Shown here piece by piece: positions 1 to 5,953 of a stretch of 5,953 bases of DNA. This DNA comes from Alphaproteobacteria bacterium (GTDB lineage: Bacteria > Pseudomonadota > Alphaproteobacteria > Caulobacterales > Parvularculaceae). Below the pieces are notes generated by a model, which worked only from the letters and a program-made list of their open reading frames with translations, did not search any database and had not been told where the DNA came from. Every line of letters starts with the position of its first letter. Position 1 is the first letter of the stretch. The translations under genes and the position numbers were made by a program. The stretch is taken from NCBI GenBank assembly GCA_030428745.1, contig JAUIEG010000180.1, positions 1-5,953 on the forward strand, read 5' to 3'.

Positions 1-529
1 CCGCATAGCGCTCATCGATGATCTTGCCATCCACCGCAACAACCACCGAGCGATGATTGGGCGTATTGTTTTCAAAAGCGCGCGTGAGCGCAAAATCAAC
101 CGCGCCGTAATCAACGCGCATCAGCGCTTTGCCGGAAACCGGCGGCGCCTCCGCCCAGGGCTCGGCGGCGAAGCCTGAAGGCGGCGCAGGCAAGAGCGCC
201 ATGCGCCCGGCATTCGCCAGCGTGCAGCCATAGCCCTCACGAAAGATCGCACGCGCTCCGCCGAAACCGAGCGGCCCTTTGGCGCGAACGGTTTTTGCCT
301 TGTCATCCACAACGACGGCGATCTGCTTCATGGCTTCGGGCATACCCTTGAATTCAAGGGGAATGACAGCGTCCCTGTCGCGCCCGGCGACAAATATTTC
401 CGAGCAGGCGACTTTCGCCTTATAGCCGGCGCCGATGCGCGCCATCCGGTCGGCCTTGACGCCGAAATAAACAATAAACACCGCAGCGATGGCGACGACT
501 GCAATTAAAAGGCTGTTTCGCAAGGACAT
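1..529 (-). CDS. Putative membrane-anchored serine hydrolase (class C beta-lactamase family), 5' part only
   Basis: This open frame starts at the ATG complementary to 527-529 and runs off the left edge, giving the first 176 residues. Residues 8-22 (LLIAVVAIAAVFIVY) form one hydrophobic segment, so the protein is probably anchored in the inner membrane with the rest in the periplasm. A region with the pattern YKAKVACSEIFVAGRD (residues 36-51) follows, then a linker rich in Pro and Ala. At 159-176 comes HRSVVVAVDGKIIDERYA, which looks like the first beta strands of the penicillin-binding/beta-lactamase fold (the usual 'vvV.kdGkiv.ErYa'). In this family the catalytic SxxK follows shortly after that strand pair, but here it lies outside the window, so activity cannot be judged. 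A weak AGGT sits about 6-7 nt before the start. The gene lies 90 bp downstream of the sulfotransferase-like gene on the same strand and could be co-transcribed with it. The family call rests on pattern memory only. Confidence 0.68.
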   Translation of the reverse strand, partial: MSLRNSLLIAVVAIAAVFIVYFGVKADRMARIGAGYKAKVACSEIFVAGRDRDAVIPLEFKGMPEAMKQIAVVVDDKAKTVRAKGPLGFGGARAIFREGYGCTLANAGRMALLPAPPSGFAAEPWAEAPPVSGKALMRVDYGAVDFALTRAFENNTPNHRSVVVAVDGKIIDERYA

Positions 530-544
530 GAATTTACCTATTTG

Positions 545-572
545 ACCAGGAAGGCGACCATACCGGCCTGGT
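545..572. repeat. Inverted repeat in the spacer before the hydrolase gene
   Basis: ACCAGG (545-550) and CCTGGT (567-572) are 6-bp inverted arms around a 16-nt loop, inside the 90-bp spacer between two minus-strand genes. A second small palindrome, CGCTG-T-CAGCG, lies at 577-587. Neither is followed by a T-run on the minus strand, so a rho-independent terminator for the sulfotransferase-like gene is not supported. The first hairpin would lie just upstream of the hydrolase start in a read-through mRNA. It may be chance. Confidence 0.3.
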
Positions 573-619
573 TCAACGCTGTCAGCGCCGGGACGCAGAT
601 TAGCCGGGCATGGGCCCTG

Positions 620-1663
620 TCAGCCAAGCAAGGGATTAGGCAAACGGTCGCCGACATCGGCGGCGAGCTTTACCTGACGGGCCCACCCTTCAATCATATC
701 GAGCTCAGTCCGGTGGCGGGACTCGAGCGAGCTTTCATCGCGGGAACGCTCTTCAGGCGTATATTCCTGATCCTCAAATTTCGAGTTCTTCGAAAACACC
801 GCCGCTACATTGCCGGTCAGCATGGTGTCCGTGAGATCAAGTTTTAGATGCGCCGCCGCAGCTTTCAACACGGCTTGCGGATTCTTCAAAAGGTCCCGGA
901 AATACAGCGAACGGACATTAGCGGCGCCGGAAGAAAGAATGCGTGTGAAGAGTTCCATCTGATGGCGCCACACAAGCGCGGCGATCTGCAGGTCGGTGAA
1001 ACCCAAAGCCTGACGCTCCGGTATGGAAGCGACGCCTTCCTTGTCGAGGGCGAATATCGTGTATTGCTTGCGCGTGAACGCCTTGCAGGCTTCGCCCTTT
1101 TTCAAAACCGACAACAGAAAGCCGCGCAAATCGCCATAAAGAAAGATCACAGGCGCGCCGGAAGCAACAATAAGCGGCGCGATATTGTTCGCAGTGTTGG
1201 TTGGCTTGATCAGAATGCGCTCACCTGCCTGATGCGGTCTCGCCAGCAGATTGACAGTCGCCGAAACCGTCTTGCGCGCATTTTCAACGCCCGCGCCGTT
1301 CGCCATGCGCAAGACATTCGCCGCATCCATAAGAACATTGGGCTCTTTCAGCCCTAGAACGGCGCCGTTTGAGTCAAGCGCCTTGGCCATCAACGTGGAA
1401 CAGCAAAAGGCTGTATGAAATATAAAAGATGGCGGCGGATTTGCGGGCGCCGCCGAAGCCAGCGCATCGAATGGCGCTGTCATGGAGCCCGTCACCGACT
1501 TTTGCATGCGCTGATCAAGAAACGGTTCGTTTGAAAGCCCCGAACGATCAATCCGAGCGAGCGCAAGAAGGCGCCGGTTGGCGTCCAGCGCGTGAGGAAA
1601 CCAGGCAGGATCGCGGGCCAGCGCGCCCACATCTTTCGGTGTCGTGTTTGTCGCGGTTGTCAT
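620..1663 (-). CDS. Sulfotransferase-like P-loop protein of unknown substrate
   Basis: The 347-residue protein has the layout of the PAPS-dependent sulfotransferase fold. A beta strand and nucleotide-loop-like segment, FIFHTAFCCSTLMAKAL, lies at residues 80-96, where family members usually bind the 5'-phosphosulfate. KEPNVL is at 106-111 and LIKPTN at 151-156. YGDLRGFLLSVLKKGE (176-191) matches the place of the usual 'R.p....S' 3'-phosphate-binding strand-helix. LYFRDLLKNPQAVLKAAAAHLKLDL (253-277) is the typical sulfotransferase C-terminal 'Y.dL..dp..vl..i..fL.l' element. The loop has two adjacent Cys (87-88) and lacks the classic glycine-rich or basic residues, so PAPS use is uncertain and it may be a diverged family member. 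No signal peptide or membrane segment is seen, so it is probably cytoplasmic. No Shine-Dalgarno is visible before the ATG; an in-frame stop lies about 36 nt upstream with no alternative start between, so this start is the only one. Donor, acceptor and role are unknown. Confidence 0.75.
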   Translation of the reverse strand: MTTATNTTPKDVGALARDPAWFPHALDANRRLLALARIDRSGLSNEPFLDQRMQKSVTGSMTAPFDALASAAPANPPPSFIFHTAFCCSTLMAKALDSNGAVLGLKEPNVLMDAANVLRMANGAGVENARKTVSATVNLLARPHQAGERILIKPTNTANNIAPLIVASGAPVIFLYGDLRGFLLSVLKKGEACKAFTRKQYTIFALDKEGVASIPERQALGFTDLQIAALVWRHQMELFTRILSSGAANVRSLYFRDLLKNPQAVLKAAAAHLKLDLTDTMLTGNVAAVFSKNSKFEDQEYTPEERSRDESSLESRHRTELDMIEGWARQVKLAADVGDRLPNPLLG

Positions 1664-1730
1664 TGCGCTTTTTGTGGACTTAACAGGGCTTTTACGCTAG
1701 TGCAAAATCGCTTTTTGGAGCTTGTTGCGA
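1664..1730. promoter_or_regulatory. Divergent intergenic region between the sulfotransferase-like gene and scoA
   Basis: Only 67 bp separate two divergent start codons, so both promoters should lie here or inside the flanking genes. I see no convincing -35/-10 pair on either strand. TTAA-N7-TTTA (1680-1694) is one mismatch from the alphaproteobacterial CtrA consensus TTAA-N7-TTAA. The 9-mer CGCTTTTTG occurs twice, at 1666-1674 and 1709-1717. The GGAG at 1717-1720 is the likely ribosome site for scoA. Confidence 0.4.
1717..1720 (+). promoter_or_regulatory. Ribosome binding site deciding the scoA start
   Basis: GGAG lies 10 nt before the ATG at 1731. The in-frame TTG codons at 1722 and 1725 are only 1 and 4 nt from it and therefore cannot be served by it. 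This supports the ATG start and a protein beginning MKKIYPDA. Confidence 0.6.
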
Positions 1731-2434
1731 ATGAAAAAAATCTATCCCGACGCCCGGGCCGCACTGGACGGGCTGACCTTTGACGGCATGACCGTCATGT
1801 CAGGCGGTTTTGGCCTTTGCGGTATTCCTGAAAATCTGATTGCCGCCCTGCGCGATTCCGGAGTCAAAGACATTACTGTGATCTCGAATAACGCCGGCGT
1901 CGACGATTTCGGTCTCGGTCTTTTACTGCAGACGCGCCAGATCAAGAAGATGATTTCTTCCTATGTCGGCGAGAATAAAGAGTTCGAGCGGCAATATCTT
2001 TCAGGCGAACTTGAGCTTGAGTTTAACCCGCAAGGAACGCTCGCAGAACGCTGCCGCGCCGGCGGCGCCGGCATTCCCGGCTTTTACACCAAAACCGGCG
2101 TCGGCACGCTGATCGCTGAAGGCAAAGAGCATAAAGAGTTCGATGGCGAGACCTACATCATGGAGACCGGGCTCGTTGCCGATCTTTCCATCGTCAAGGC
2201 ATGGAAAGCTGATGAGCAAGGCAATCTCGTCTTCCGCAAGACCGCGCGCAACTTCAATCCGATGATGGCGACAGCCGGCAAATTCACTGTCGCCGAAGTT
2301 GAAGAGATCGTTCCGCTCGGCAGCCTCGATCCCGATTGCATTCATACGCCGGGCGTTTACGTGCAGCGCCTTATCAAGGGCGATCATGAAAAACGCGTTG
2401 AACAACGCACCGTCCGTCAACGGGAGACTGCATA

Positions 2435-2435
<1 letters not shown>
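1731..2435 (+). CDS. scoA: 3-oxoacid CoA-transferase subunit A (succinyl-CoA:3-ketoacid CoA-transferase)
   Basis: The 234-residue alpha subunit pairs with the next gene to form a two-subunit family I CoA-transferase. The enzyme moves CoA from succinyl-CoA to acetoacetate or a related 3-oxoacid in the cytoplasm. Family signatures are easy to see: MSGGFGLCGIPENL at residues 23-36, ISNNAG at 51-56, NPQGTLAER at 99-107, GGAGIPGFYT at 111-120 and TPGVYVQRLI at 206-215. The length agrees with known ScoA proteins (about 230-240 residues) and exceeds the E. coli AtoD type slightly. The ATG at 1731 is preferred over an upstream TTG because of the GGAG spacing, and because family members start shortly before 'DG.tv..GGFG'. 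It overlaps scoB by one base (TAATG), so the two are almost certainly co-translated. Acetoacetate is the standard substrate of this subfamily; a different 3-oxoacid (for example 3-oxoadipate) is possible but less likely, since no aromatic-degradation genes are nearby. Confidence 0.93.
2422..2426 (+). promoter_or_regulatory. Ribosome binding site for scoB inside the end of scoA
   Basis: GGGAG lies 8 nt before the scoB ATG and inside the last scoA codons. Together with the TAATG stop-start overlap it suggests coupled translation giving the two subunits in equal amounts. Confidence 0.6.
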
Positions 2436-3084
<649 letters not shown>

Positions 3085-3088
<4 letters not shown>

Positions 3089-3792
3089 AACGAAGCCGCG
3101 AGCGGCGTTACATTGCTTTGAGCATCATGCGCTTCCTTGTGCACGATGCAGCGCAAAAGATGGGCGAGTGCTTTTTGATCGCCGCTCATCTTCATCCTGG
3201 CCCTGGCCTCTTCTTGCGTCAGCTCCATACGGAACGACTGCATAATCGTGGCGACATCGGAAATGATCGTCGCCACGGCAGGCCCGTCGCCGCCCCGGCG
3301 GACCGTCATCTGCCCGTTCATATTGTAAACGGTGTAAGGAAAATCATCGATCAGGATATGCGCGACGTAATTGTTGTCCGGTTCGGGGCAATAAGCGGCG
3401 AATATCTCGATCGCCAGCGCCACAGAGTCCGGTTGCAGATTATCCGTATAAATACATTCCCGCGCCGGAGAGGATTCCGGCCTTTCAAAGAAATACATGA
3501 TCGACCATTTCATCATGGTGCGGATGGATGGCCGGAGCGCTTCGCCTGTATCCGTGAGCCGGTAGCGCCCGCGCGCATCGCCTGTTGAGACCGCTTCAAT
3601 CAACCCGGCCTCTTCAAGCTCTTTCAGCCGCTTCGACAAAAGATTGGCGCCGATGCCGGGCAACGCCGCCTGCAGATCGCCAAAGCGCTGGGCCCCCAGG
3701 AACAAATCCCGGATGATCAAAAGGGTCCAGCGCTCACCCAGAAGGTCCAGCGCATGGGCCAGAATGCAGTCCTGATTATATGTCCGCGCCAT
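3085..3792 (-). CDS. HxlR-family winged-helix transcriptional regulator with C-terminal extension
   Basis: The 235-residue protein has an HxlR (DUF24) DNA-binding domain at about residues 5-95. It begins YNQDCILAHALDLLGERWTLLIIRDLFLG, continues RFGDLQAALPGIGANLLSKRLKELEEAGLI (recognition helix region 47-61), and ends in the wing with GRYRLTDTGEAL (75-86). Cys9 matches the N-terminal cysteine that several HxlR proteins use for redox or electrophile sensing. Most HxlR proteins are only 100-130 residues. Here about 110 more residues follow; the segment around 125-225 (TVYNMNGQMTVRRGGDGPAVATIISD, then a helical end) resembles an SCP2-like sterol/lipid-carrier fold, suggesting ligand sensing. That fold assignment is inference. 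The gene is convergent with scoAB, overlapping scoB by 4 bp. The start is well supported by TCCTCC on the plus strand (GGAGGA in the mRNA), 6 nt before the ATG. An inverted repeat just upstream may be its own operator. Confidence 0.9.
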
Positions 3793-3798
3793 TCGGCG

Positions 3799-3804
3799 TC
3801 CTCC
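3799..3804 (-). promoter_or_regulatory. Strong ribosome binding site of the HxlR-type regulator
   Basis: The mRNA reads GGAGGA, a near-perfect Shine-Dalgarno, 6 nt before the ATG whose complement ends at 3792. It fixes the regulator start. Confidence 0.75.
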
Positions 3805-3825
3805 CGGCCCTATCGGGCTGTTTTT

Positions 3826-3831
3826 CTTATA
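3826..3831 (-). promoter_or_regulatory. Candidate -10 element of the regulator gene
   Basis: On the minus strand TATAAG (5 of 6 to TATAAT) lies 34 nt before the ATG. No good -35 is seen at 16-18 bp. The candidate operator arm at 3830-3840 touches it, which would suit repression by the gene's own product. This is weak evidence taken alone. Confidence 0.3.
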
Positions 3832-3865
3832 CTACTACGAGCGCCATTAATTTGTCGTACCAGTA
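3830..3865. promoter_or_regulatory. Imperfect inverted repeat, candidate operator of the HxlR-type regulator
   Basis: TACTACTACGA (3830-3840) and TCGTACCAGTA (3855-3865; complement TACTGGTACGA) match in 9 of 11 positions as inverted arms around a 14-bp spacer. Their centres are 25 bp apart, so the arms lie on nearly the same face of the helix about two and a half turns apart. Each arm also contains a TAC..(G)TA core, which resembles the TAC...GTA sites reported for HxlR/YodB-type regulators. It lies 38 bp upstream of the regulator start and between two divergent genes. Binding by this regulator is inferred. Confidence 0.5.
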
Positions 3866-3895
3866 ACAAAATCGTGTGCTAGGTATAAAATATAT

Positions 3896-3923
3896 TTGAC
3901 ACTTCATTTTTATATAGTAAGGT
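3896..3923 (+). promoter_or_regulatory. Candidate promoter of the small exported protein gene
   Basis: TTGACA (3896-3901) is an exact -35 consensus. After 16 bp comes TAAGGT (3918-3923), a poor -10 with 3 of 6 matches. A better-looking TATAGT at 3913-3918 would be only 11 bp away, too close. The start point would be near 3930, leaving a leader of about 60 nt. The setting is AT-rich (about 30 % GC across 3821-3960), and the 10-bp palindrome AAATATATTT (3888-3897) overlaps the -35. Confidence 0.35.
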
Positions 3924-3991
3924 CCATATTGTTTTCAATCGGTAAATAAAAAATAGCGCTACGCCGGGCGCACTGAAAATGGAGAGACCCT

Positions 3992-4270
3992 ATGCGTAAC
4001 AATATCTTAGCCGGACTGGCCCTCGCCGCCGCCGCTGTCGCCGCCCCCGCTCAGGCCGAAGACTGGAGCGGTCATCTGGACGCTTGCGCCGCCGAAGCCG
4101 AGGCTCAGGGCCTCGTCGCCGCTGGCGAATACAAGGCGAAGTTCCTCACCGGTTCTGGTGGATCCATGAAACGGATCGCCTTTGAGCTGATCCCCGACGC
4201 CGGCGAGACGATCAAAGCCGAATGCAAAGTCAAACGCGGCAACGTCAAGGAACTGACCATCAAGACCTGA
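3992..4270 (+). CDS. Small exported protein of unknown function
   Basis: The 92-residue product starts with a classic Sec signal peptide: MRNN, a hydrophobic Ala/Leu core at residues 5-18, then PAQA, with likely cleavage after Ala22 (AQA-ED). The mature part of about 70 residues should be periplasmic or secreted. It holds exactly two cysteines, Cys32 and Cys78, which could form a disulfide. The second half has alternating strands (KRIAFELIP at 60-68, ETIKAECKVKR at 72-82, VKELTIK at 85-91), suggesting a small beta-sheet unit. GGAGAG (3981-3986) is a good ribosome site 5 nt before the ATG. It is a single-gene unit: divergent from the HxlR-type regulator with about 200 bp between, and closed by a terminator at 4366-4394. 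I do not recognise the family; a small PepSY-like fold is one possibility, without firm evidence. Conserved reading frame, signal peptide and ribosome site make it a real gene. Confidence 0.82.
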   Translation: MRNNILAGLALAAAAVAAPAQAEDWSGHLDACAAEAEAQGLVAAGEYKAKFLTGSGGSMKRIAFELIPDAGETIKAECKVKRGNVKELTIKT

Positions 4271-4290
4271 CCTCCGCGCCGAGATTCCGC

Positions 4291-4329
4291 TCGGGCCGGG
4301 TGTCCCTGTTTCCACCCTGCCCGGCCCGA
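4291..4329. repeat. GC-rich perfect inverted repeat (hairpin) after the small gene
   Basis: TCGGGCCGGG (4291-4300) pairs perfectly with CCCGGCCCGA (4320-4329), a 10-bp stem with a 19-nt loop, starting 21 nt after the stop codon of the small gene. No T-run follows, so it is not a standard terminator. In the mRNA it would be a very stable 3' structure that could protect the transcript from exonucleases, or serve as a protein-binding site. Confidence 0.6.
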
Positions 4330-4340
4330 TGCGGGATAAA

Positions 4341-4362
4341 CCCTGATAATAATCCCTGATAA
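4341..4362. repeat. Short direct repeat between hairpin and terminator
   Basis: CCCTGATAA occurs at 4341-4349 and again at 4354-4362, separated by TAAT (period 13 bp). It fills the gap between the GC-rich hairpin and the terminator. It could be a leftover of local slippage or a small binding site; nothing in the sequence decides this. Confidence 0.5.
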
Positions 4363-4365
4363 CTG

Positions 4366-4394
4366 AAGCGCCCCCTCACAAGGGCGCTTTTTTT
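4366..4394 (+). terminator. Rho-independent terminator of the small exported protein gene
   Basis: AAGCGCCC (4366-4373) and GGGCGCTT (4382-4389) form an 8-bp stem with an 8-nt loop, followed by a run of seven T (4388-4394). It points in the plus direction and separates the small gene from the DAHP synthase gene. No T-run exists on the other side, so it is one-directional. Confidence 0.88.
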
Positions 4395-4485
4395 CTTGGG
4401 CGGCGTGATCAAGGTTCAAGGGCGCGCTTTACACATTGCGGGCTTGTTGCGGGGCCGTCTTCCACAGGCTAAAGACCCCTCCCGT

Positions 4486-4491
4486 AAGGAG
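4486..4491 (+). promoter_or_regulatory. Ribosome binding site deciding the DAHP synthase start
   Basis: AAGGAG ends 7 nt before the ATG at 4499, an ideal spacing. It supports that start over an in-frame TTG at 4436. The 100 bp between the preceding terminator and this site must hold the promoter, but I see no clear -35/-10 pair and no leader peptide rich in aromatic codons. Confidence 0.75.
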
Positions 4492-4498
4492 TTTTGAC

Positions 4499-5854
4499 AT
4501 GACCTGGACGCCTCAGAGCTGGCGCGAAAAAGCCGCCCTGCATATCCCGACGGACTATCCTGACCCGGCGGCGCTGACCGCCGTGGAAAAGGAGCTGGCG
4601 AATTATCCGCCGCTGGTGTTTGCGGGCGAGGCCCGGACCCTGCGCCAGTCGCTGGCGCGCGTCGCCCGTGGCGAGGCGTTCCTGCTTCAGGGCGGGGACT
4701 GCGCTGAAAGCTTCAAGGAGTTCCATCCCAACAATATCCGCGACACCTTCCGCGTGCTGTTGCAGATGGCGGTTGTCATGACCTTTGGCGCAGGCGTGCC
4801 GGTCGTGAAAGTCGGCCGCATCGCCGGACAATACGCCAAACCCCGCTCCTCGCCGACCGAAACGATTGAGGGCGAAACGCTGCCGAGCTATCGTGGCGAC
4901 AATATCAACGCCATGGAATTCGAAGCCGGCGCCCGTGCGCCGGACCCGCAACGCTTGCTGCGCGCTTATGGCCAGGCGGCGGCGACGCTGAACCTCATTC
5001 GCGCCTTTGCCTATGGCGGTTATGCCGATCTTAGAAACGTCCAGAAATGGAATCTCGAATTCGTTTCCGGCAATCCGCAGGAAAATCGCTATCGTGAGAT
5101 TGCGGACAAAATTTCTGAATCCATGACCTTCATGGAAGCGTGCGGCATTAACGGGTCAACTGTTCGCGCCATTCGCGAAGTCGATTTTTACACGAGTCAC
5201 GAAGCGCTGTTGCTTGGCTATGAAAGCGCCATGACGCGCGTCGATTCCACGACGGACAAATGGTACGACACATCGGCCCATATGCTGTGGATCGGCGACC
5301 GTACGCGCCAGCCCGACGGCGCTCATGTGGAGTTTTGCCGGGGCGTCGAAAACCCCATCGGGATGAAATGCGGGCCGAGCCTCGATCCCGATGAGCTTCT
5401 TCGCCTCCTCGATATTCTCAATCCGAATAATGAAGAAGGCCGCATGGTTCTCATCTCTCGCTTCGGCGCCGGGAAAGTCGAAGACGGCCTGCCCCCGCTC
5501 CTGCGCGCCGTTCAGCGCGAAGGCAAGAATGTCGTCTGGTCGTGCGATCCCATGCACGGCAATACGGTGAAAGCGAGCACGGGCTATAAAACCCGGCATG
5601 TGGACGCCATCCTGTCCGAAGTCGGATCTTTCTTTGATGTTTGCTATGCCGAAGGGGCGAACCCCGGCGGCGTCCATTTCGAAATGACGGGCCAAAACGT
5701 CACGGAATGCCTGGGCGGCTCCCGGGAAATCTCGGAAGCGGACCTTCATTCCCGCTACCACACCCATTGCGACCCGCGATTGAATGCAAGCCAATCCCTT
5801 GATCTTGCTTTTATTCTCGCTGACCGCTTCAAAGCCCGCCGGGCCGCCGGATAG
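4499..5854 (+). CDS. Class II 3-deoxy-D-arabino-heptulosonate 7-phosphate (DAHP) synthase
   Basis: This 451-residue enzyme condenses phosphoenolpyruvate with erythrose 4-phosphate to DAHP, the first step of the shikimate pathway to aromatic amino acids, in the cytoplasm. It belongs to the class II (plant/Mycobacterium-like) type, of the long form. The metal ligands are all present: Cys68 (QGGDCAESF), His353 (DPMHGNT), Glu395 (HFEMTGQN) and Asp425 (HCDPRLN). The spacing of the last three (42 and 30) equals that of the M. tuberculosis enzyme (369, 411, 441). PEP/sugar-binding residues also align: Arg107 and Lys114 (VGRIAGQYAKPRS), Trp264 and Arg268 (LWIGDRTR), Lys290 (MKCGPS) and Arg321 (SRFGAGK). 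The start is fixed by AAGGAG 7 nt upstream and by the usual beginning 'W.p.sWR...'. It stands alone after a terminator, so it is probably its own unit. Regulation is not visible. Common names are aroG or aroF depending on the annotation, so no symbol is given. Confidence 0.96.
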   Translation: MTWTPQSWREKAALHIPTDYPDPAALTAVEKELANYPPLVFAGEARTLRQSLARVARGEAFLLQGGDCAESFKEFHPNNIRDTFRVLLQMAVVMTFGAGVPVVKVGRIAGQYAKPRSSPTETIEGETLPSYRGDNINAMEFEAGARAPDPQRLLRAYGQAAATLNLIRAFAYGGYADLRNVQKWNLEFVSGNPQENRYREIADKISESMTFMEACGINGSTVRAIREVDFYTSHEALLLGYESAMTRVDSTTDKWYDTSAHMLWIGDRTRQPDGAHVEFCRGVENPIGMKCGPSLDPDELLRLLDILNPNNEEGRMVLISRFGAGKVEDGLPPLLRAVQREGKNVVWSCDPMHGNTVKASTGYKTRHVDAILSEVGSFFDVCYAEGANPGGVHFEMTGQNVTECLGGSREISEADLHSRYHTHCDPRLNASQSLDLAFILADRFKARRAAG

Positions 5855-5867
5855 GAACAAATAAAAC

Positions 5868-5911
5868 CTATATTGCTCTTAACACCCCCTGCGAAACAGG
5901 TGGAAATATAG
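5868..5911. repeat. Inverted repeat downstream of the DAHP synthase gene
   Basis: CTATATT (5868-5874) and AATATAG (5905-5911) are perfect 7-bp inverted arms. Inside them a second small hairpin, CCTG (5888-5891) and CAGG (5897-5900) with a CGAAA loop, can form. There is no T-run on the plus side. On the minus strand the outer arm is followed by GTTTTATTT, so it could be a weak terminator for a gene arriving from the right. No gene is visible from 5855 to the window end. Confidence 0.4.
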
Positions 5912-5953
5912 TGTGAATGTCCTAAACTCTTCAGGTGCTTTCCTGCGCTGCGA

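Noticed and set aside
542..1357. Two consecutive plus-strand open frames (101 and 169 codons) opposite the sulfotransferase-like gene
   Set aside because: They have no recognisable domains, are rich in Arg and His as expected for antisense shadows, and lie entirely over a minus-strand gene with clear family motifs.
1722..1730. TTG start for scoA nine bases upstream of the ATG
   Set aside because: The only GGAG lies 1 nt before this TTG, too close for ribosome use, while it is 10 nt before the ATG.
3118..3588. A 156-codon plus-strand frame inside the regulator
   Set aside because: It is the shadow of the HxlR-type gene; the product is Arg/His-rich and has no recognisable family pattern.
4436..4498. 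An N-terminal extension of 21 codons on the DAHP synthase from a TTG
   Set aside because: An ideal AAGGAG sits 7 nt before the ATG at 4499, and the extension (Cys/Arg-rich) does not resemble the start of the family.
4395..4498. A leader-peptide attenuator before the DAHP synthase gene
   Set aside because: I looked for a short frame rich in Phe, Tyr or Trp codons followed by competing hairpins and found none.
5156..5860. A 234-codon minus-strand frame opposite the DAHP synthase gene
   Set aside because: It is antisense to a gene with complete catalytic motifs, shows no known pattern and no ribosome site. Long shadows are common in GC-rich DNA.

Overview
The window is a GC-rich (roughly 55-60 % by eye) stretch of ordinary-looking bacterial chromosome. 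It holds six complete genes, one gene cut by the left edge, and short intergenic regions. Protein style, codon use and the type of class II DAHP synthase suggest an alphaproteobacterium. That assignment is an inference from family resemblance, not from any rRNA or marker gene. I see no mobile element, CRISPR array, tRNA or rRNA.

Layout from left to right. Positions 1-529 (minus strand) carry the first 176 residues of a membrane-anchored protein, probably a serine hydrolase of the class C beta-lactamase family; its catalytic part lies outside the window. Positions 620-1663 (minus) encode a 347-residue sulfotransferase-like P-loop protein. A 67-bp divergent spacer follows, then a tightly coupled pair on the plus strand, scoA (1731-2435) and scoB (2435-3088). 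These are the two subunits of a 3-oxoacid CoA-transferase, with the catalytic-glutamate motif intact in ScoB. Facing them and overlapping scoB by 4 bp is an HxlR-type regulator (3085-3792, minus) with a long C-terminal domain.

The AT-rich spacer upstream of the regulator (3793-3991, about 30 % GC across 3821-3960) contains an imperfect inverted repeat, 11 bp arms with 9 matches and centres 25 bp apart. It is a good candidate operator for the regulator. On the other side of the spacer is a small secreted or periplasmic protein (3992-4270). It is followed by a strong GC-rich hairpin, a short direct repeat and a clear rho-independent terminator (4366-4394). The last gene (4499-5854) is a complete class II DAHP synthase, the entry enzyme of the shikimate pathway, with all expected metal and substrate residues. 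The final 100 bp hold an inverted repeat and no gene.

How the genes fit together: ScoAB moves CoA from succinyl-CoA to acetoacetate or a similar 3-oxoacid, feeding ketone-body, PHB or amino-acid breakdown products into acetyl-CoA. The neighbouring HxlR protein may control itself and the small secreted gene, and perhaps scoAB, though no matching site was found in front of scoA. The DAHP synthase gene is separated by a terminator and appears to be an independent unit. I did not find evidence of a new multi-gene system. The items most worth following up are the candidate operator, the C-terminal domain of the regulator, the divergent sulfotransferase-like protein and the small exported protein.
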